A DNA stretch of 64,000 bases, taken from contig CAAFGG010000052.1 in NCBI GenBank assembly GCA_900762325.1, positions 361,389 through 425,388 of the forward strand, in the 5' to 3' direction. This document shows positions 52,110 to 61,484 of this stretch, in pieces. The stretch is from an uncultured Collinsella sp. (GTDB lineage: Bacteria; Actinomycetota; Coriobacteriia; Coriobacteriales; Coriobacteriaceae). The position numbers and the translations under genes were made by a program. How positions within the stretch are numbered: position 1 is the stretch's first letter; each line of letters begins with the position of its first letter. The notes under the pieces are model-generated. The model saw nothing but the letters and a program-made list of their open reading frames with translations, searched no databases and was not told the origin of the DNA.

Positions 52110-54620
52110 ATGAACGATTCTGCTCTTAAGAGCTTCTGCACCTGGGCCCGTACAGAGCTCATCAAAGGCGTGGAGGCACAGATGGTGCGCTACGGCATCA
52201 CCGAACCTGCACCTTCGCCCGTTGGGTCCGAGACCGTCAACGGCCTGCCCCTAAGTCCTGCTGAGGTTGAGCAGCGTGACGAGCTGCTGCGCATACAGAC
52301 AGAGGTGGGTCACGAGGCGCTGCGCGACCGAGCGGCCTACACCTGGTTCAACCGCATCGTGGCCATTCGCTTTATGGATGCACGCGGATGGCTCCCCAGC
52401 CGTATGCGCATGCTAAGTCGTGCGGACGGCAGCCATGGCAGCGAGGCCGTGGAGAACGCACTGGACGTGGAAATAACGACGGCCGATACCGATCGCATAG
52501 CCGAGCTCAAGATGGCGGGCTTGGATGAACCGTTGTGGCGCTACCTGTTTGTTGCTCAGTGCGAGGAGCTTGCCGATTGCCTGTCGGGCGTCTTTGAACG
52601 CGTGGGCGGAGCCATGGAGCTGCTGTTGCCCCAGGGCCTCATGATGGCTGACAGTGTGGTGGGCAAACTCAATGCCGTCCTCGCTGACGAGGACTGGCGC
52701 GAGGGCGTGACCGTTCTGGGCTGGATGTATCAGTACTACAACGCTGACGTCAAAGACGAGTTCTTCAAGTCCAAGCGCAAGGCAGCGGCGGCGGACATCG
52801 CGCCCGCCACGCAGCTCTTCACCCCCGAGTGGATCGTGCGCTATATGGTCGAGAACTCGCTCGGCCGTCTGTGGATGCTCAACAATCCGGGGAGTTCGCT
52901 ACGCGAGCGCATGGAGTATTACATCGAGCCCGATGCTGAGCACGAGGACTTCATCCGCATTTCGAGTCCCGAGGAGATAACCCTCTGCGACCCCGCATGC
53001 GGCTCGGGCCATATCTTGGTCTATGCGTTTGAGCTGCTCTTCCATATGTACGAGGAGCGCGGCTATCGTGAGCGCGAGATTCCCGAGCTCATTCTTACTA
53101 AAAACCTTGCAGGTATGGAAATCGATTCCCGCGCGGCACAGATCGCGGAGCTGGCGCTTGCCATGTGCGCCCGCGAGCACGACCGTCGCTTCTTTAGGCG
53201 TGGCGTTCGCGCCGACGTTACCGTGCTCTCGAGCATCCCGCTAGGGGAGGACGAGCTGCCGGGTAACAAGAAGCTCGCCGAGGAGCTGAGTCATTTGGGC
53301 GAGATCGGTTCGCTGCTCAATCCTTCAGAGGACGAGATCGACGAGTTCAAGGCTGCCGCCGCGAGTTGTTCCGATGACCTTTTTGCCGCTACGGCCAAAA
53401 CTAAGCTCGAAAGCGCTGCCGCCATCTGCGAGAAGCTGTCCCGTCGTTTTACCTGCACCGTTGCGAATCCTCCGTATATGGGCAGCAGTAGCTTTAACCC
53501 CTTCATGAGCAAGTGGGTCAAGAAGAACTACCCCGACGTGAAGAGCGACCTGTGTACGTGCTTCATCGAGCGCGGTTTTAACCTTGTCGAGGATAAGGGC
53601 TACGCCGCAATGGTTACCATGCAGAGTTGGATGTTCCTGGGCAGCTTTGAGAAGATGCGCGCCAAGGTTATCGACAACAAGACAATCGTTTCCATGGCCC
53701 ATCTGGGACCTCGTGCGTTCGATGCCATCGGTGGTGAGGTCGTCAATGTGACTGCCGACGTCATCTACAACGGCCGCGCGGCATGCGAGGGTGCCTATGT
53801 TCGCCTCGTCGACATCAACGGCAGCGAGGCGAAGCGTCTCAAGTTGCTCGAGGCGATCCGAAACCCCGACTGCGGCTGGTTCTATCGCCGCGACGCCGAC
53901 ACCTTCAAGCAAATCCCCGGCACCCCCATAGCCTACTGGGCCAGTGACGCTCTTCTGGATGCGTTTGGAAACGCAAAACAGCTCAGTGAGTATGGCAAGC
54001 CGCGCCAAGGGCTTGCTACTGGCGAGAACGCTCGTTTCGTTCGCGAGTGGTGGGAAGTCGATGATTGCAAGAGCGTCTATTCCTGTGTATCTATTCAAGA
54101 GTCGATTGAAAGCGCTTGCAAGTGGTTCCCCTACAACAAGGGCGGCGATTTCCGCAAATGGTACGGAAATAATAGCTCAGTTGTTAACTGGGAGAATGAC
54201 GGACAGGAGATCCGTAATTACAAAGACCAGAATGGTAGATTGCTTTCCAGGCCACAGAATACAAACTGCTTCTTTAGCCCATCGATTACCTGGTCGAAGA
54301 TTTCAAGCGGGTCCATTGCGTTTCGTTTTAAGCCTGCTGGGCATATCTTTGATGTGGCGGGCACGAGCGTTTTTAGCGACGAGGAGTCACTCAAGTATCT
54401 CCAGGGAGCTTGTAACAGCTCCGTGATCATGCGTGTCGCAAGCATGCTCTCGCCGACGCTTAATTTCGAGGTAGGCCAAATCGCAACCTACCCGATCATT
54501 CAGAACGAGGAACAGGAGCCGTTGGTCAACGACATGGTCGACTCGTGCCGCGAACTATCAAAAACCGATTGGGATTCGTTTGAAACCTCTTGGGATTTCA
54601 AACATAACCCTTTGGTGTAG
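52110..54620 (+). CDS. pglX: BREX methyltransferase PglX, N-terminal methyltransferase and recognition part
   Basis: Adenine-N6 DNA methyltransferase that marks the BREX site on host DNA. S-adenosylmethionine site DPACGSGHILVYAFE (about residue 293); catalytic NPPYMG (about 451). The recognition region (about 600-800) has visibly lower GC. The protein stops at SWDFKHNPLV, residue 836, whereas PglX normally continues about 330 residues more. The missing part is encoded at 55408-56377 after an inserted gene. A single TAG separates this frame from the HEPN gene frame. AGAAAGG precedes the ATG. Confidence 0.92.
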   Translation: MNDSALKSFCTWARTELIKGVEAQMVRYGITEPAPSPVGSETVNGLPLSPAEVEQRDELLRIQTEVGHEALRDRAAYTWFNRIVAIRFMDARGWLPSRMRMLSRADGSHGSEAVENALDVEITTADTDRIAELKMAGLDEPLWRYLFVAQCEELADCLSGVFERVGGAMELLLPQGLMMADSVVGKLNAVLADEDWREGVTVLGWMYQYYNADVKDEFFKSKRKAAAADIAPATQLFTPEWIVRYMVENSLGRLWMLNNPGSSLRERMEYYIEPDAEHEDFIRISSPEEITLCDPACGSGHILVYAFELLFHMYEERGYREREIPELILTKNLAGMEIDSRAAQIAELALAMCAREHDRRFFRRGVRADVTVLSSIPLGEDELPGNKKLAEELSHLGEIGSLLNPSEDEIDEFKAAAASCSDDLFAATAKTKLESAAAICEKLSRRFTCTVANPPYMGSSSFNPFMSKWVKKNYPDVKSDLCTCFIERGFNLVEDKGYAAMVTMQSWMFLGSFEKMRAKVIDNKTIVSMAHLGPRAFDAIGGEVVNVTADVIYNGRAACEGAYVRLVDINGSEAKRLKLLEAIRNPDCGWFYRRDADTFKQIPGTPIAYWASDALLDAFGNAKQLSEYGKPRQGLATGENARFVREWWEVDDCKSVYSCVSIQESIESACKWFPYNKGGDFRKWYGNNSSVVNWENDGQEIRNYKDQNGRLLSRPQNTNCFFSPSITWSKISSGSIAFRFKPAGHIFDVAGTSVFSDEESLKYLQGACNSSVIMRVASMLSPTLNFEVGQIATYPIIQNEEQEPLVNDMVDSCRELSKTDWDSFETSWDFKHNPLV

Positions 54621-54629
54621 GTGCTGGTT

Positions 54630-55286
54630 ATGGACAAAGCCTGTATATCTTCATTTCATATGTCTCTGCATGAATCTAGCTATTGGACTCCGGATGAGAT
54701 TTCTTCTATTTGGGATTTCTTTGTGACTAAATCTGTAGCTAACTCTGCTTCTCAAAGAAGAACCGCCTCTGATTATGGATTGAAACAATTGCCATTCGAT
54801 ACTCTTCTTGAGTATGAAGGGGTGCCTTCCGGGAAGCGTGAATTACTTATGGCTGATAATCTTGGAGATGTGATTGAGGAATATGGATTTAAAACAACTG
54901 TAAATCAAAAGTCGGCTGATGGAGTTAAACAAGAGATTGAAGCTCCGATTGATATCGTTAGTCCGAGGGTCCTCTGTATTCAACCTTATACAATCTCTGG
55001 TCGCAAGGGTCCCGAACCTAAAGACTCAGGTAAAGGAATGACTTTACTAACTCATATCCGCAATTCACTTGCACATGGGTGTACGTATTACTTCCCTAAT
55101 GGAATGATGCTTCTCGAGGATAAAGCTGGTGGTTCAAGTGGAAAAACGACTGCCATGATGCTTCTGCCTCAAAAGGCGTTTACCGACTGGATAAAGGCGA
55201 TTGATATTGACGCTCGTTTTTATTTTAAGGACGCTGGCAGAGGCGAATTTGAAAAGCTCATTCATAGAAAGAGCAACAAACACTAG
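54630..55286 (+). CDS. HEPN-family nuclease-like protein inserted within split pglX
   Basis: About 218 residues. The central HIRNSLAHG contains the R-x4-H (RNSLAH) motif of HEPN ribonucleases; the segment after it (YYFPNGMMLLEDK, then LLPQKAFTDWI) resembles stand-alone HEPN family nucleases found with defence systems. GC is clearly lower than its neighbours (24 of 60 bases in 54661-54720). The ATG at 54630 follows TAGGTG; a GTG at 54621 touches the pglX stop and is in the same frame. It probably cleaves RNA as a toxin or abortive-infection effector, inferred from the motif. Confidence 0.72.
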   Translation: MDKACISSFHMSLHESSYWTPDEISSIWDFFVTKSVANSASQRRTASDYGLKQLPFDTLLEYEGVPSGKRELLMADNLGDVIEEYGFKTTVNQKSADGVKQEIEAPIDIVSPRVLCIQPYTISGRKGPEPKDSGKGMTLLTHIRNSLAHGCTYYFPNGMMLLEDKAGGSSGKTTAMMLLPQKAFTDWIKAIDIDARFYFKDAGRGEFEKLIHRKSNKH

Positions 55287-55346
55287 GGAATTAATAAACG
55301 ACGCGCTTTAATCCGTAAAGAATTTAAATCTGTTAATTGTTTAGCT

Positions 55347-55376
55347 GGCTAGTGCAAATTTTAAATTTGCATAGCC
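55347..55376. promoter_or_regulatory. 14-bp-stem palindrome between the HEPN gene and the pglX C-terminal part
   Basis: TGCAAATTT (55353-55361) and AAATTTGCA (55363-55371) form a perfect dyad. GGCTA (55347-55351) and TAGCC (55372-55376) extend it past one bulged G. TTTT follows at 55381-55384. It may be an operator or a weak terminator closing the HEPN insert. Confidence 0.55.
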
Positions 55377-55407
55377 GCACTTTTCAACAAAGAAAGGGCG
55401 GTCTGTC

Positions 55408-56377
55408 ATGGCCACTTTACTTCAAGATAAATACGAGGCTCGTAAGGCCGAGGTCAATGCTCGCTTCGAGCAGCTTCGCACTAACGAGAAAGAGCTCAAC
55501 CGAATCTTTGCCAAGATCTACAACATGGAGGGTGAGGTGCCCATCGAGGTCGAGGATAAGTTCGTTTCGGTGGCGCGCATCTTCGATACCGCAGATGAGA
55601 TTCCCGAGAGCTATAAAGGCAACAAATACGTGCGTACCAAGCGCGACGAGATCACCTCGCTCATAAGCTATGCCGTGGGGTGCATGTTTGGTCGCTATTC
55701 GCTGGATGTGGACGGACTGGTCCTGGCCGATCAGGGCGCCACGGTCGACGACTATCTGTCAAAGATGTCTGATCCCGCGCACGTGACCTTTATGCCCGAT
55801 AGCGATAACGTGCTGCCCATCACCGACGATGAGTACTTTGACGACGACATCGTGCGCTACTTTATCGACTTTGTGCGTACCGTGTACGGCGAGGAGACGC
55901 TCGAGCAGAACCTGGCCTTTATTGCCGAGGCGCTCGGCGGCAAGGGCACCTCGCGTGAGGTAATCCGCACCTACTTTTTGAAGGACTTCTTTAAGGACCA
56001 CTGCCAGACCTATAAGAAGCGTCCCATCTACTGGCTGTTCGACAGTGGAAAAAAAGAACGGCTTCAAGTGCCTTGTTTACATGCATCGCTATCAGCCCGA
56101 CCTGTTGGCTCGCATCCGCACCGACTATGTGCATGAGCAGCAGGAGCGCTATCGCTCGCAGATCGGCTATGCCAACGATGCCCTTGCCAGTGCCGAGCGC
56201 GGCGAGCGCGTGCGCTTGGATAAGCGCGTCAAAAAGCTCAACGACCAGCTCAAAGAGACCATTGGCTACGAGGAGAAGCTGCATCACTTGGCAGACCAGA
56301 TGATTAAGATCGACCTGGATGACGGCGTCAAGGTCAACTACGCCAAGTTTCAGGATGTGCTGGCGAAGATTAAGTAA
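55408..56377 (+). pseudogene. pglX: PglX C-terminal part, separated and frameshifted at an A7 run
   Basis: The reading matches the usual PglX C-terminus: LRTNEKELNRIFAKIYNM, LISYAVGCMFGRYSLDVDGL, ITDDEYFDDDIVRYF, YFLKDFFKDHCQTYKKRPIYWLFDSGKK, then in the +1 frame NGFKCLVYMHRYQPDLLARIRTDY and LDDGVKVNYAKFQ. The switch falls in seven As at 56049-56055; six As would restore one frame of 322 codons. As sequenced the first part ends at 56136. It has its own ATG at 55408 with an AAAGGG site, so it might be made as a separate subunit. Sequencing error, decay or slippage are all possible. Confidence 0.88.
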
Positions 56378-56400
56378 CTGCAGATACGGTAAGGATATTC

Positions 56401-59109
56401 ATGCCCAAGATCGATGTAGAAGAACAGCTCAAACTGCGGTTTTTGCAACCGTTGCCCGCATGTATGCCCCGCCGTGTGGTGGTTTGGCACGATGCGGACG
56501 GCGAGTTTGCCCCTGAGTTTGAGCGATTGGCCGCCGAGGGTTTCGACGGCGCGGGGGCCGATGCTGGCGTTATGCCCGCTCACGGTGACTTTGAGCGCCC
56601 GGTCCGGTTTGTTGAGGCCTGCGAGGGCCGCATGTTTGCCGTTAAGAAGCTTATCAACCGCGATGACCTTGCGAGCGATATCTTGCTGTATCGCCGTTGC
56701 CCGCGCGGCAGGCTTGAGGGCGATTGGCTTGCCGATGTCGAGCTGTATGCCGATCGGTTCCAGGCTGACTATCTTTCGCTTTTGGCCGATCAGCTTGGTA
56801 TCGAGAACATCGATGCCGTGCGCGAGAGTCTGCGCGACCACAAGGCGTTCTTTGATGCCAAGACCCGCTGCGCTAAGTTTGCCGCGTGTGTTCCGCATGC
56901 CTCGGGCGCATCCGATATCGAACTCGGCATCCTTACGGTGATTTTTGGCGGTAAAGAGCTTGGTGACGCGCGCCCCGCGTTTGTGCTGCGTGGCTGTATG
57001 ACCATGCTGTTGCACGAGGGTCCCGAGGCGCTGGCCGAGTTGGTGGACAAGTACTGCGTGCGCGATGTGCTCTCTGCCTTTATGCTTCGCTGCTATGGGT
57101 TTGAAGGACCGCTGTATGAGCGCGACTCATTGCTTATGCTTTCATCCCATGTGCTCCTTACGGCGGCGTCTACCGCGCTTCCCGAGGGGGCGCTCAAGGG
57201 ACTCGAAAGCTATGTGGCTCCCACCTACGGCCCCTATTGCCTTGAGGCGGTGCGCACGTGGGACCAGGCCGCCGACACCCAGGCGTCGAGCGAGGACCTA
57301 TTTGAGATCTGTCGTTTGGTGGAGGATGCCCGTGGGCTCTTTGTGCGGTTTGAGGCTTTGCCGATCGATGCGCTGGCCTCGCTTGATGTGTTTCCGTGCG
57401 TCAATGAGGCCGTGCTCTCGCAGCTGTTCTGCTCGTTTGCCCAGGGCGCGGACCGTGTTGAGGATGCGCGCGCATTTGCTGCGCGTCGCTGCGACCTAAG
57501 CTGGTACCGTCGTGTTGAGAGCTACTTTGACCTGCTTGCTGCCGTGGCCCATATGTGCTCTTTTAGGCAGACGCACGCGGGCGGGTTCCATCTGGCGCAA
57601 CCCCAGCAGGTGTGGGATGCCTACACGTCCGATTGGTATGCCATGGACGTTGCCTATCGCCATATGTGCACCGCGTATCTGCGGACGCGCTCCGTTGAGT
57701 GCGATGTGCTCGAGGAGCCCGCCCGCGCTGTGGCGGACTGGGCGGAGAATCTCTACAGCAACTGGTTCTTGGCGGATGCCAATGCCTGCTGGGCAGCCGC
57801 TGCGCAAGGGGAGTGGGCCGATTGCGGCTACATCGATGGCCCTGCACGGCAGGATGAGTTCTACTGGCATGTGCTGCCCACCTTTGTGGGCTCTGCCAAA
57901 ACGACGGTCATTATCGTGAGCGACGCGTTGCGCTATGAGGTGGCCCGCGACGTTGCGGCGCTGCTCGAGCGCGAGCGCGGAGGCAACGTCAAGGTCTCTA
58001 GCATGCAGGCGGTCTTTCCCTCCATTACTGAGGTGGGCATGCCCGCGCTGCTGCCACACCAAGCGCTTGAGCTTGCAGCGGATGGCTCGTTTGTGTTGGC
58101 TGACGGCATGCCCACTGCCACGACTCCGCAGCGCGAGGCCGTGCTTGCCCACGTTGAGCCCACGGCCCGCGCTTTACGCTCGAGCACATACCTCAACATG
58201 ACGGGAACCGAACGCAAGACGCTGCTCAAGGACTCAAAACTCGTCTACCTCTATCACAACAAGATCGATGCCACGGGCGAGAAGGCCGCTACGCAGGATG
58301 ACGTCTTCGGTGCCTGTGCGGACGCCGTGGAGGAACTTGCTGCATTGGCGCGTCGCGTGTGCACCGACGCCCCGGGCGCGCGTGTTGTTATAACGGCGGA
58401 CCACGGCTTTATCTACACGCGTCGGGAGCTCAGCGAGTGCCAGATGCTCGGCAAACCGGACCTTCCCGTCCTTGACGCTCCCGTCATGTACGGCAAGCGT
58501 CATCTGGTGGTGCCCAACGAGGCCGTGGGCGAGCTTTCGGACGAGGTGCGTGGGGTGTTTGTTAATGTTAACATGAGACGTTTGGGCGCCGGCTTTGAGG
58601 GGTTTGCCCCGCGCGAGAACGTGCACTTCAAGCGTCCCGGCGGCACTAACAACTACGTCCACGGCGGCATGAGCCTGCAGGAGCTCTGCGTGCCCGTTAT
58701 CGGTTTTTGGCGTGCGCGCTCGGGTTCCAAGGACTTTGTCGACACGCGCGCGGCGACGCTGCGCGTACTAAGTGAGGGACGCCGAGTGACCAACTCGCTC
58801 TTCTCGGTCAACTTGATCCAGGAAGAACCTGCCCAAGGTAAGGTCTTGCCGTGCGAGTACGAGCTGGTGTTTACCGATGCAAGTGGCAACGAGGTGAGCG
58901 ATACGGTCAAGGCGCATGCCAACAAGACTTCTGTTAACTCGCAGGAGCGCGTGGTGCATGCCAAGTTTGCGTTGCATGCAGCGGATGGATTCTCGGCCAA
59001 GGGTCCGTACTATCTGGTCTGCCGCGAGCGCGAGACGGGCAAGATCGTTTGGCGCGAGACGTACACCATCGCTGTTTCATTTGCCCCCGTTGCTGATTTT
59101 GGTTTTTAG
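56401..59109 (+). CDS. pglZ: BREX alkaline-phosphatase-fold protein PglZ (type A)
   Basis: 902 residues. The PglZ domain in the second half has the alkaline-phosphatase-superfamily metal and nucleophile regions: IIVSDALRYEVARDVA (about residue 505) and VVITADHGFIYTRRE (about 663), plus FPSITEVGMPALLPH. The N-terminal half is helical. PglZ is essential for BREX protection, with phosphodiesterase-like activity proposed. The ATG follows GGTAAGGA; the gene begins 23 bases after the pglX C-terminal frame. Intact. Confidence 0.93.
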   Translation: MPKIDVEEQLKLRFLQPLPACMPRRVVVWHDADGEFAPEFERLAAEGFDGAGADAGVMPAHGDFERPVRFVEACEGRMFAVKKLINRDDLASDILLYRRCPRGRLEGDWLADVELYADRFQADYLSLLADQLGIENIDAVRESLRDHKAFFDAKTRCAKFAACVPHASGASDIELGILTVIFGGKELGDARPAFVLRGCMTMLLHEGPEALAELVDKYCVRDVLSAFMLRCYGFEGPLYERDSLLMLSSHVLLTAASTALPEGALKGLESYVAPTYGPYCLEAVRTWDQAADTQASSEDLFEICRLVEDARGLFVRFEALPIDALASLDVFPCVNEAVLSQLFCSFAQGADRVEDARAFAARRCDLSWYRRVESYFDLLAAVAHMCSFRQTHAGGFHLAQPQQVWDAYTSDWYAMDVAYRHMCTAYLRTRSVECDVLEEPARAVADWAENLYSNWFLADANACWAAAAQGEWADCGYIDGPARQDEFYWHVLPTFVGSAKTTVIIVSDALRYEVARDVAALLERERGGNVKVSSMQAVFPSITEVGMPALLPHQALELAADGSFVLADGMPTATTPQREAVLAHVEPTARALRSSTYLNMTGTERKTLLKDSKLVYLYHNKIDATGEKAATQDDVFGACADAVEELAALARRVCTDAPGARVVITADHGFIYTRRELSECQMLGKPDLPVLDAPVMYGKRHLVVPNEAVGELSDEVRGVFVNVNMRRLGAGFEGFAPRENVHFKRPGGTNNYVHGGMSLQELCVPVIGFWRARSGSKDFVDTRAATLRVLSEGRRVTNSLFSVNLIQEEPAQGKVLPCEYELVFTDASGNEVSDTVKAHANKTSVNSQERVVHAKFALHAADGFSAKGPYYLVCRERETGKIVWRETYTIAVSFAPVADFGF

Positions 59110-59120
59110 GAGTGTGCCCT

Positions 59121-61472
59121 ATGTTTGATAGCCGTGACGACGATCTGTGGGAAGTCCCCTCGATTGATGTGGATGTGCCTGTGGAGGAGGCCGTGCCCGT
59201 GGAGGAAGCCGTGCCTGCGGAGGAGGCCGTGCCTGCCCCGGAGCCGTTTGGTGCTGTGCCCGTTGAGTCTGCGGCGACCACCAAGGACGAATCCTCGACC
59301 GATGGCTATGACCAGGCCGCGGACGAGGCTCCCGAGGACGACGGCTACGACATGGATGGGCTGGATGGCAAACTGCTTGAGCACTTTGCCGGCAAGATCG
59401 TGCGTAAGGACCTGACGGCCCTTATGAAGCGCGGCGCCAACGTGCCCACCTTTGTGCTGGAGTACCTGCTGGGCATGTACTGCTCAACCGACGACGAGGA
59501 TGCCGTGGCAGAGGGTTTGGGCCGCATTCGCAGGATCCTCACCGATAACTACGTGCGTCCCGACGAGTCCGAGCGCATTAAGTCCAAGATCCGCGAGCTG
59601 GGTCGTTTTACCATCATCGACAAGGTGACGGCCAAGCTCGACGAGTATAAAGATATCTACGTGGCGTCGTTTGCCAACCTGACCATCGAGCCGTTTGTGA
59701 TGCCGGCCGAGTACGTGCGCGACTATTCCAAGATTCTGCAGGGCGGCATTTGGTGCATTATGAGCATCGAGTATCGTCATCCCGTGGATGAGGAAGACGA
59801 GTTTGGCATGGAGGTCTTTGGCGACGATGCGCCGCGCCGCTCCAAGGCCAAGCGCAAAAAGCGCGGACCCGAGGACTCTCCGTTTAGCGTGGCGTCGCTC
59901 ACGCCCATTCAGATGCCCAATCTGGACCTGGATGCCATGATCGACGAGCGCCAGTACTTTACGCGCGACGAGTGGCTCAATATGCTGCTGCGCTCGGCTG
60001 GCTACGAACCCAGCGAGCTTTCCGAGAAAGAGCGCCTCCACTTTATCGAGCGCATGGTGCCGCTTATCGAGCGCAACTACAACCTGTGCGAATTGGGTCC
60101 CCGCGGCACCGGCAAGAGCCATATCTACAAAGAGGTCTCGCCTTACGCCATCTTGCTTTCGGGCGGCCAGACCACTACGGCCAACCTGTTCGGCCGCATG
60201 AACTCCATGCGCGCCGATCGCGTGGGCTTGGTGGGCCACTGGGATTGCGTGACGTTCGACGAGGTCGCCGGCATGCGGTTTAAGGACACCAACGCCGTGC
60301 AGATCATGAAGGACTACATGGCGAGTGGCAGTTACGCACGCGGCCGCGACCAGATCAACGCCGATGCCTCCATGGTCTTCGAGGGCAACATCAACGACAC
60401 CGTGCAAAACGTCCTTAAGACCACGCACCTGTTTGATCCGTTCCCGCCGGAGTTTAACAACGATTCGGCTTTCTTCGACCGCATCCACTATTACCTGCCG
60501 GGCTGGGAGATTCCCAAGATGCGCTCGAGCCTGCTGACCGGGCATTATGGCCTGATCACCGACTGCCTGTCGGAGTTTTGCAAGGAGATGCGCCGCAAGG
60601 ACTTTACGCACCATATCGACCGTTACTTCCGCTTTAACAGCGACTTTAACAAGCGTGACGAGACCGCCGTGCGCAAGACCTTTAGCGGCCTGGCCAAGCT
60701 GCTGTTCCCCGACGAGGCCATGGACAAGGACGACGTGCGCTGGCTGCTGGACTACGCCATCGAGGGCCGTCGCCGCGTAAAGGAGCAGCTCAAGATTATG
60801 GCGGGCGTCGAGTTTATCGACGTCAACCTGGGCTATATGGATGCCGACAACCCACAGGACGTGCACGTGGTGCGCGTGCCCGAGCAGAGCGAGGACACGC
60901 TGATTCCCGACGGGCCGCTGCTGTCCGGCCACGTGTTTGGCGTGGGTAGGTCGCAGGGCGGCGAGGTCGCCGTGTACAAGCTGGAGAACAAGGCCGTTGC
61001 CGGCGAGTGCAAGTTTAAGCACGAGGGCGTGGCCTTTAACAAGCCGGTGCGCGATACGCTGGAGGCCGCGTTCGACAACTTTGTGAACCTGGCGAACCGC
61101 GTGGCGCCGGGCATGCACATTGGCTCCAAGGATTACCTGCTGTTCTATAACGACCTGCAGAGCAAGGGCTTGTCCGAGGAAGTTTCGCTCGCCGAGTTTG
61201 TGGGCCTCTGCTCCGCGGCGTGCAACCGCCCGGTGATGCCCGCGCTGGCGATTCCGGGCATCTTGCGCATGTCGGGCTCTATGGACGAGATCCGCGGGCT
61301 CGAGGACATTATGCGCGTGGCCAAAAACGCCGGTGCCAAGCGTGTGATTTTGCCGCTGAGTGCCATCGCGGGCCTACAGAGTGTTTCGTCCGAGATTATC
61401 TCGGGGTTGAGCCCGGTGTTCTACATGGATGGCGACCCGGTCGACGCCGCGAAAAAGGCTCTGGATCTGTAG
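59121..61472 (+). CDS. brxL: BREX Lon-like AAA protein BrxL
   Basis: 783 residues. An acidic N-terminal extension with three VEEAVP-type repeats is followed by an AAA+ ATPase (Walker A LGPRGTGKSHIYKE about residue 325, acidic TFDEVAG about 380). The Lon-protease-like C-terminal domain (VSLAEFVGLCSAACNRP, GAKRVILP) lacks a Lon Ser-Lys pair, as usual for BrxL. BrxL binds DNA and is needed for phage exclusion in type 1 systems. The ATG at 59121 has a TAGGAG site. It closes the canonical operon. Confidence 0.93.
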   Translation: MFDSRDDDLWEVPSIDVDVPVEEAVPVEEAVPAEEAVPAPEPFGAVPVESAATTKDESSTDGYDQAADEAPEDDGYDMDGLDGKLLEHFAGKIVRKDLTALMKRGANVPTFVLEYLLGMYCSTDDEDAVAEGLGRIRRILTDNYVRPDESERIKSKIRELGRFTIIDKVTAKLDEYKDIYVASFANLTIEPFVMPAEYVRDYSKILQGGIWCIMSIEYRHPVDEEDEFGMEVFGDDAPRRSKAKRKKRGPEDSPFSVASLTPIQMPNLDLDAMIDERQYFTRDEWLNMLLRSAGYEPSELSEKERLHFIERMVPLIERNYNLCELGPRGTGKSHIYKEVSPYAILLSGGQTTTANLFGRMNSMRADRVGLVGHWDCVTFDEVAGMRFKDTNAVQIMKDYMASGSYARGRDQINADASMVFEGNINDTVQNVLKTTHLFDPFPPEFNNDSAFFDRIHYYLPGWEIPKMRSSLLTGHYGLITDCLSEFCKEMRRKDFTHHIDRYFRFNSDFNKRDETAVRKTFSGLAKLLFPDEAMDKDDVRWLLDYAIEGRRRVKEQLKIMAGVEFIDVNLGYMDADNPQDVHVVRVPEQSEDTLIPDGPLLSGHVFGVGRSQGGEVAVYKLENKAVAGECKFKHEGVAFNKPVRDTLEAAFDNFVNLANRVAPGMHIGSKDYLLFYNDLQSKGLSEEVSLAEFVGLCSAACNRPVMPALAIPGILRMSGSMDEIRGLEDIMRVAKNAGAKRVILPLSAIAGLQSVSSEIISGLSPVFYMDGDPVDAAKKALDL
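59181..59234 (+). repeat. Three 18-bp tandem repeats in brxL
   Basis: GTGGAGGAGGCCGTGCCC and two close copies encode VEEAVP, VEEAVP and AEEAVP near the BrxL N-terminus. The unit is in frame, so copy number can change without disrupting the protein. Confidence 0.75.
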
Positions 61473-61484
61473 GGGTACGGGCGA

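Noticed and set aside
56045..56377. Independent small gene starting at GTG 56045
   Set aside because: Its protein continues the PglX C-terminal sequence without a gap, so it is the second half of a frameshifted frame and not a separate gene.
59484..61118. 544-codon minus-strand frame opposite brxL
   Set aside because: A shadow of the brxL codons with no recognisable domain or ribosome-binding site.
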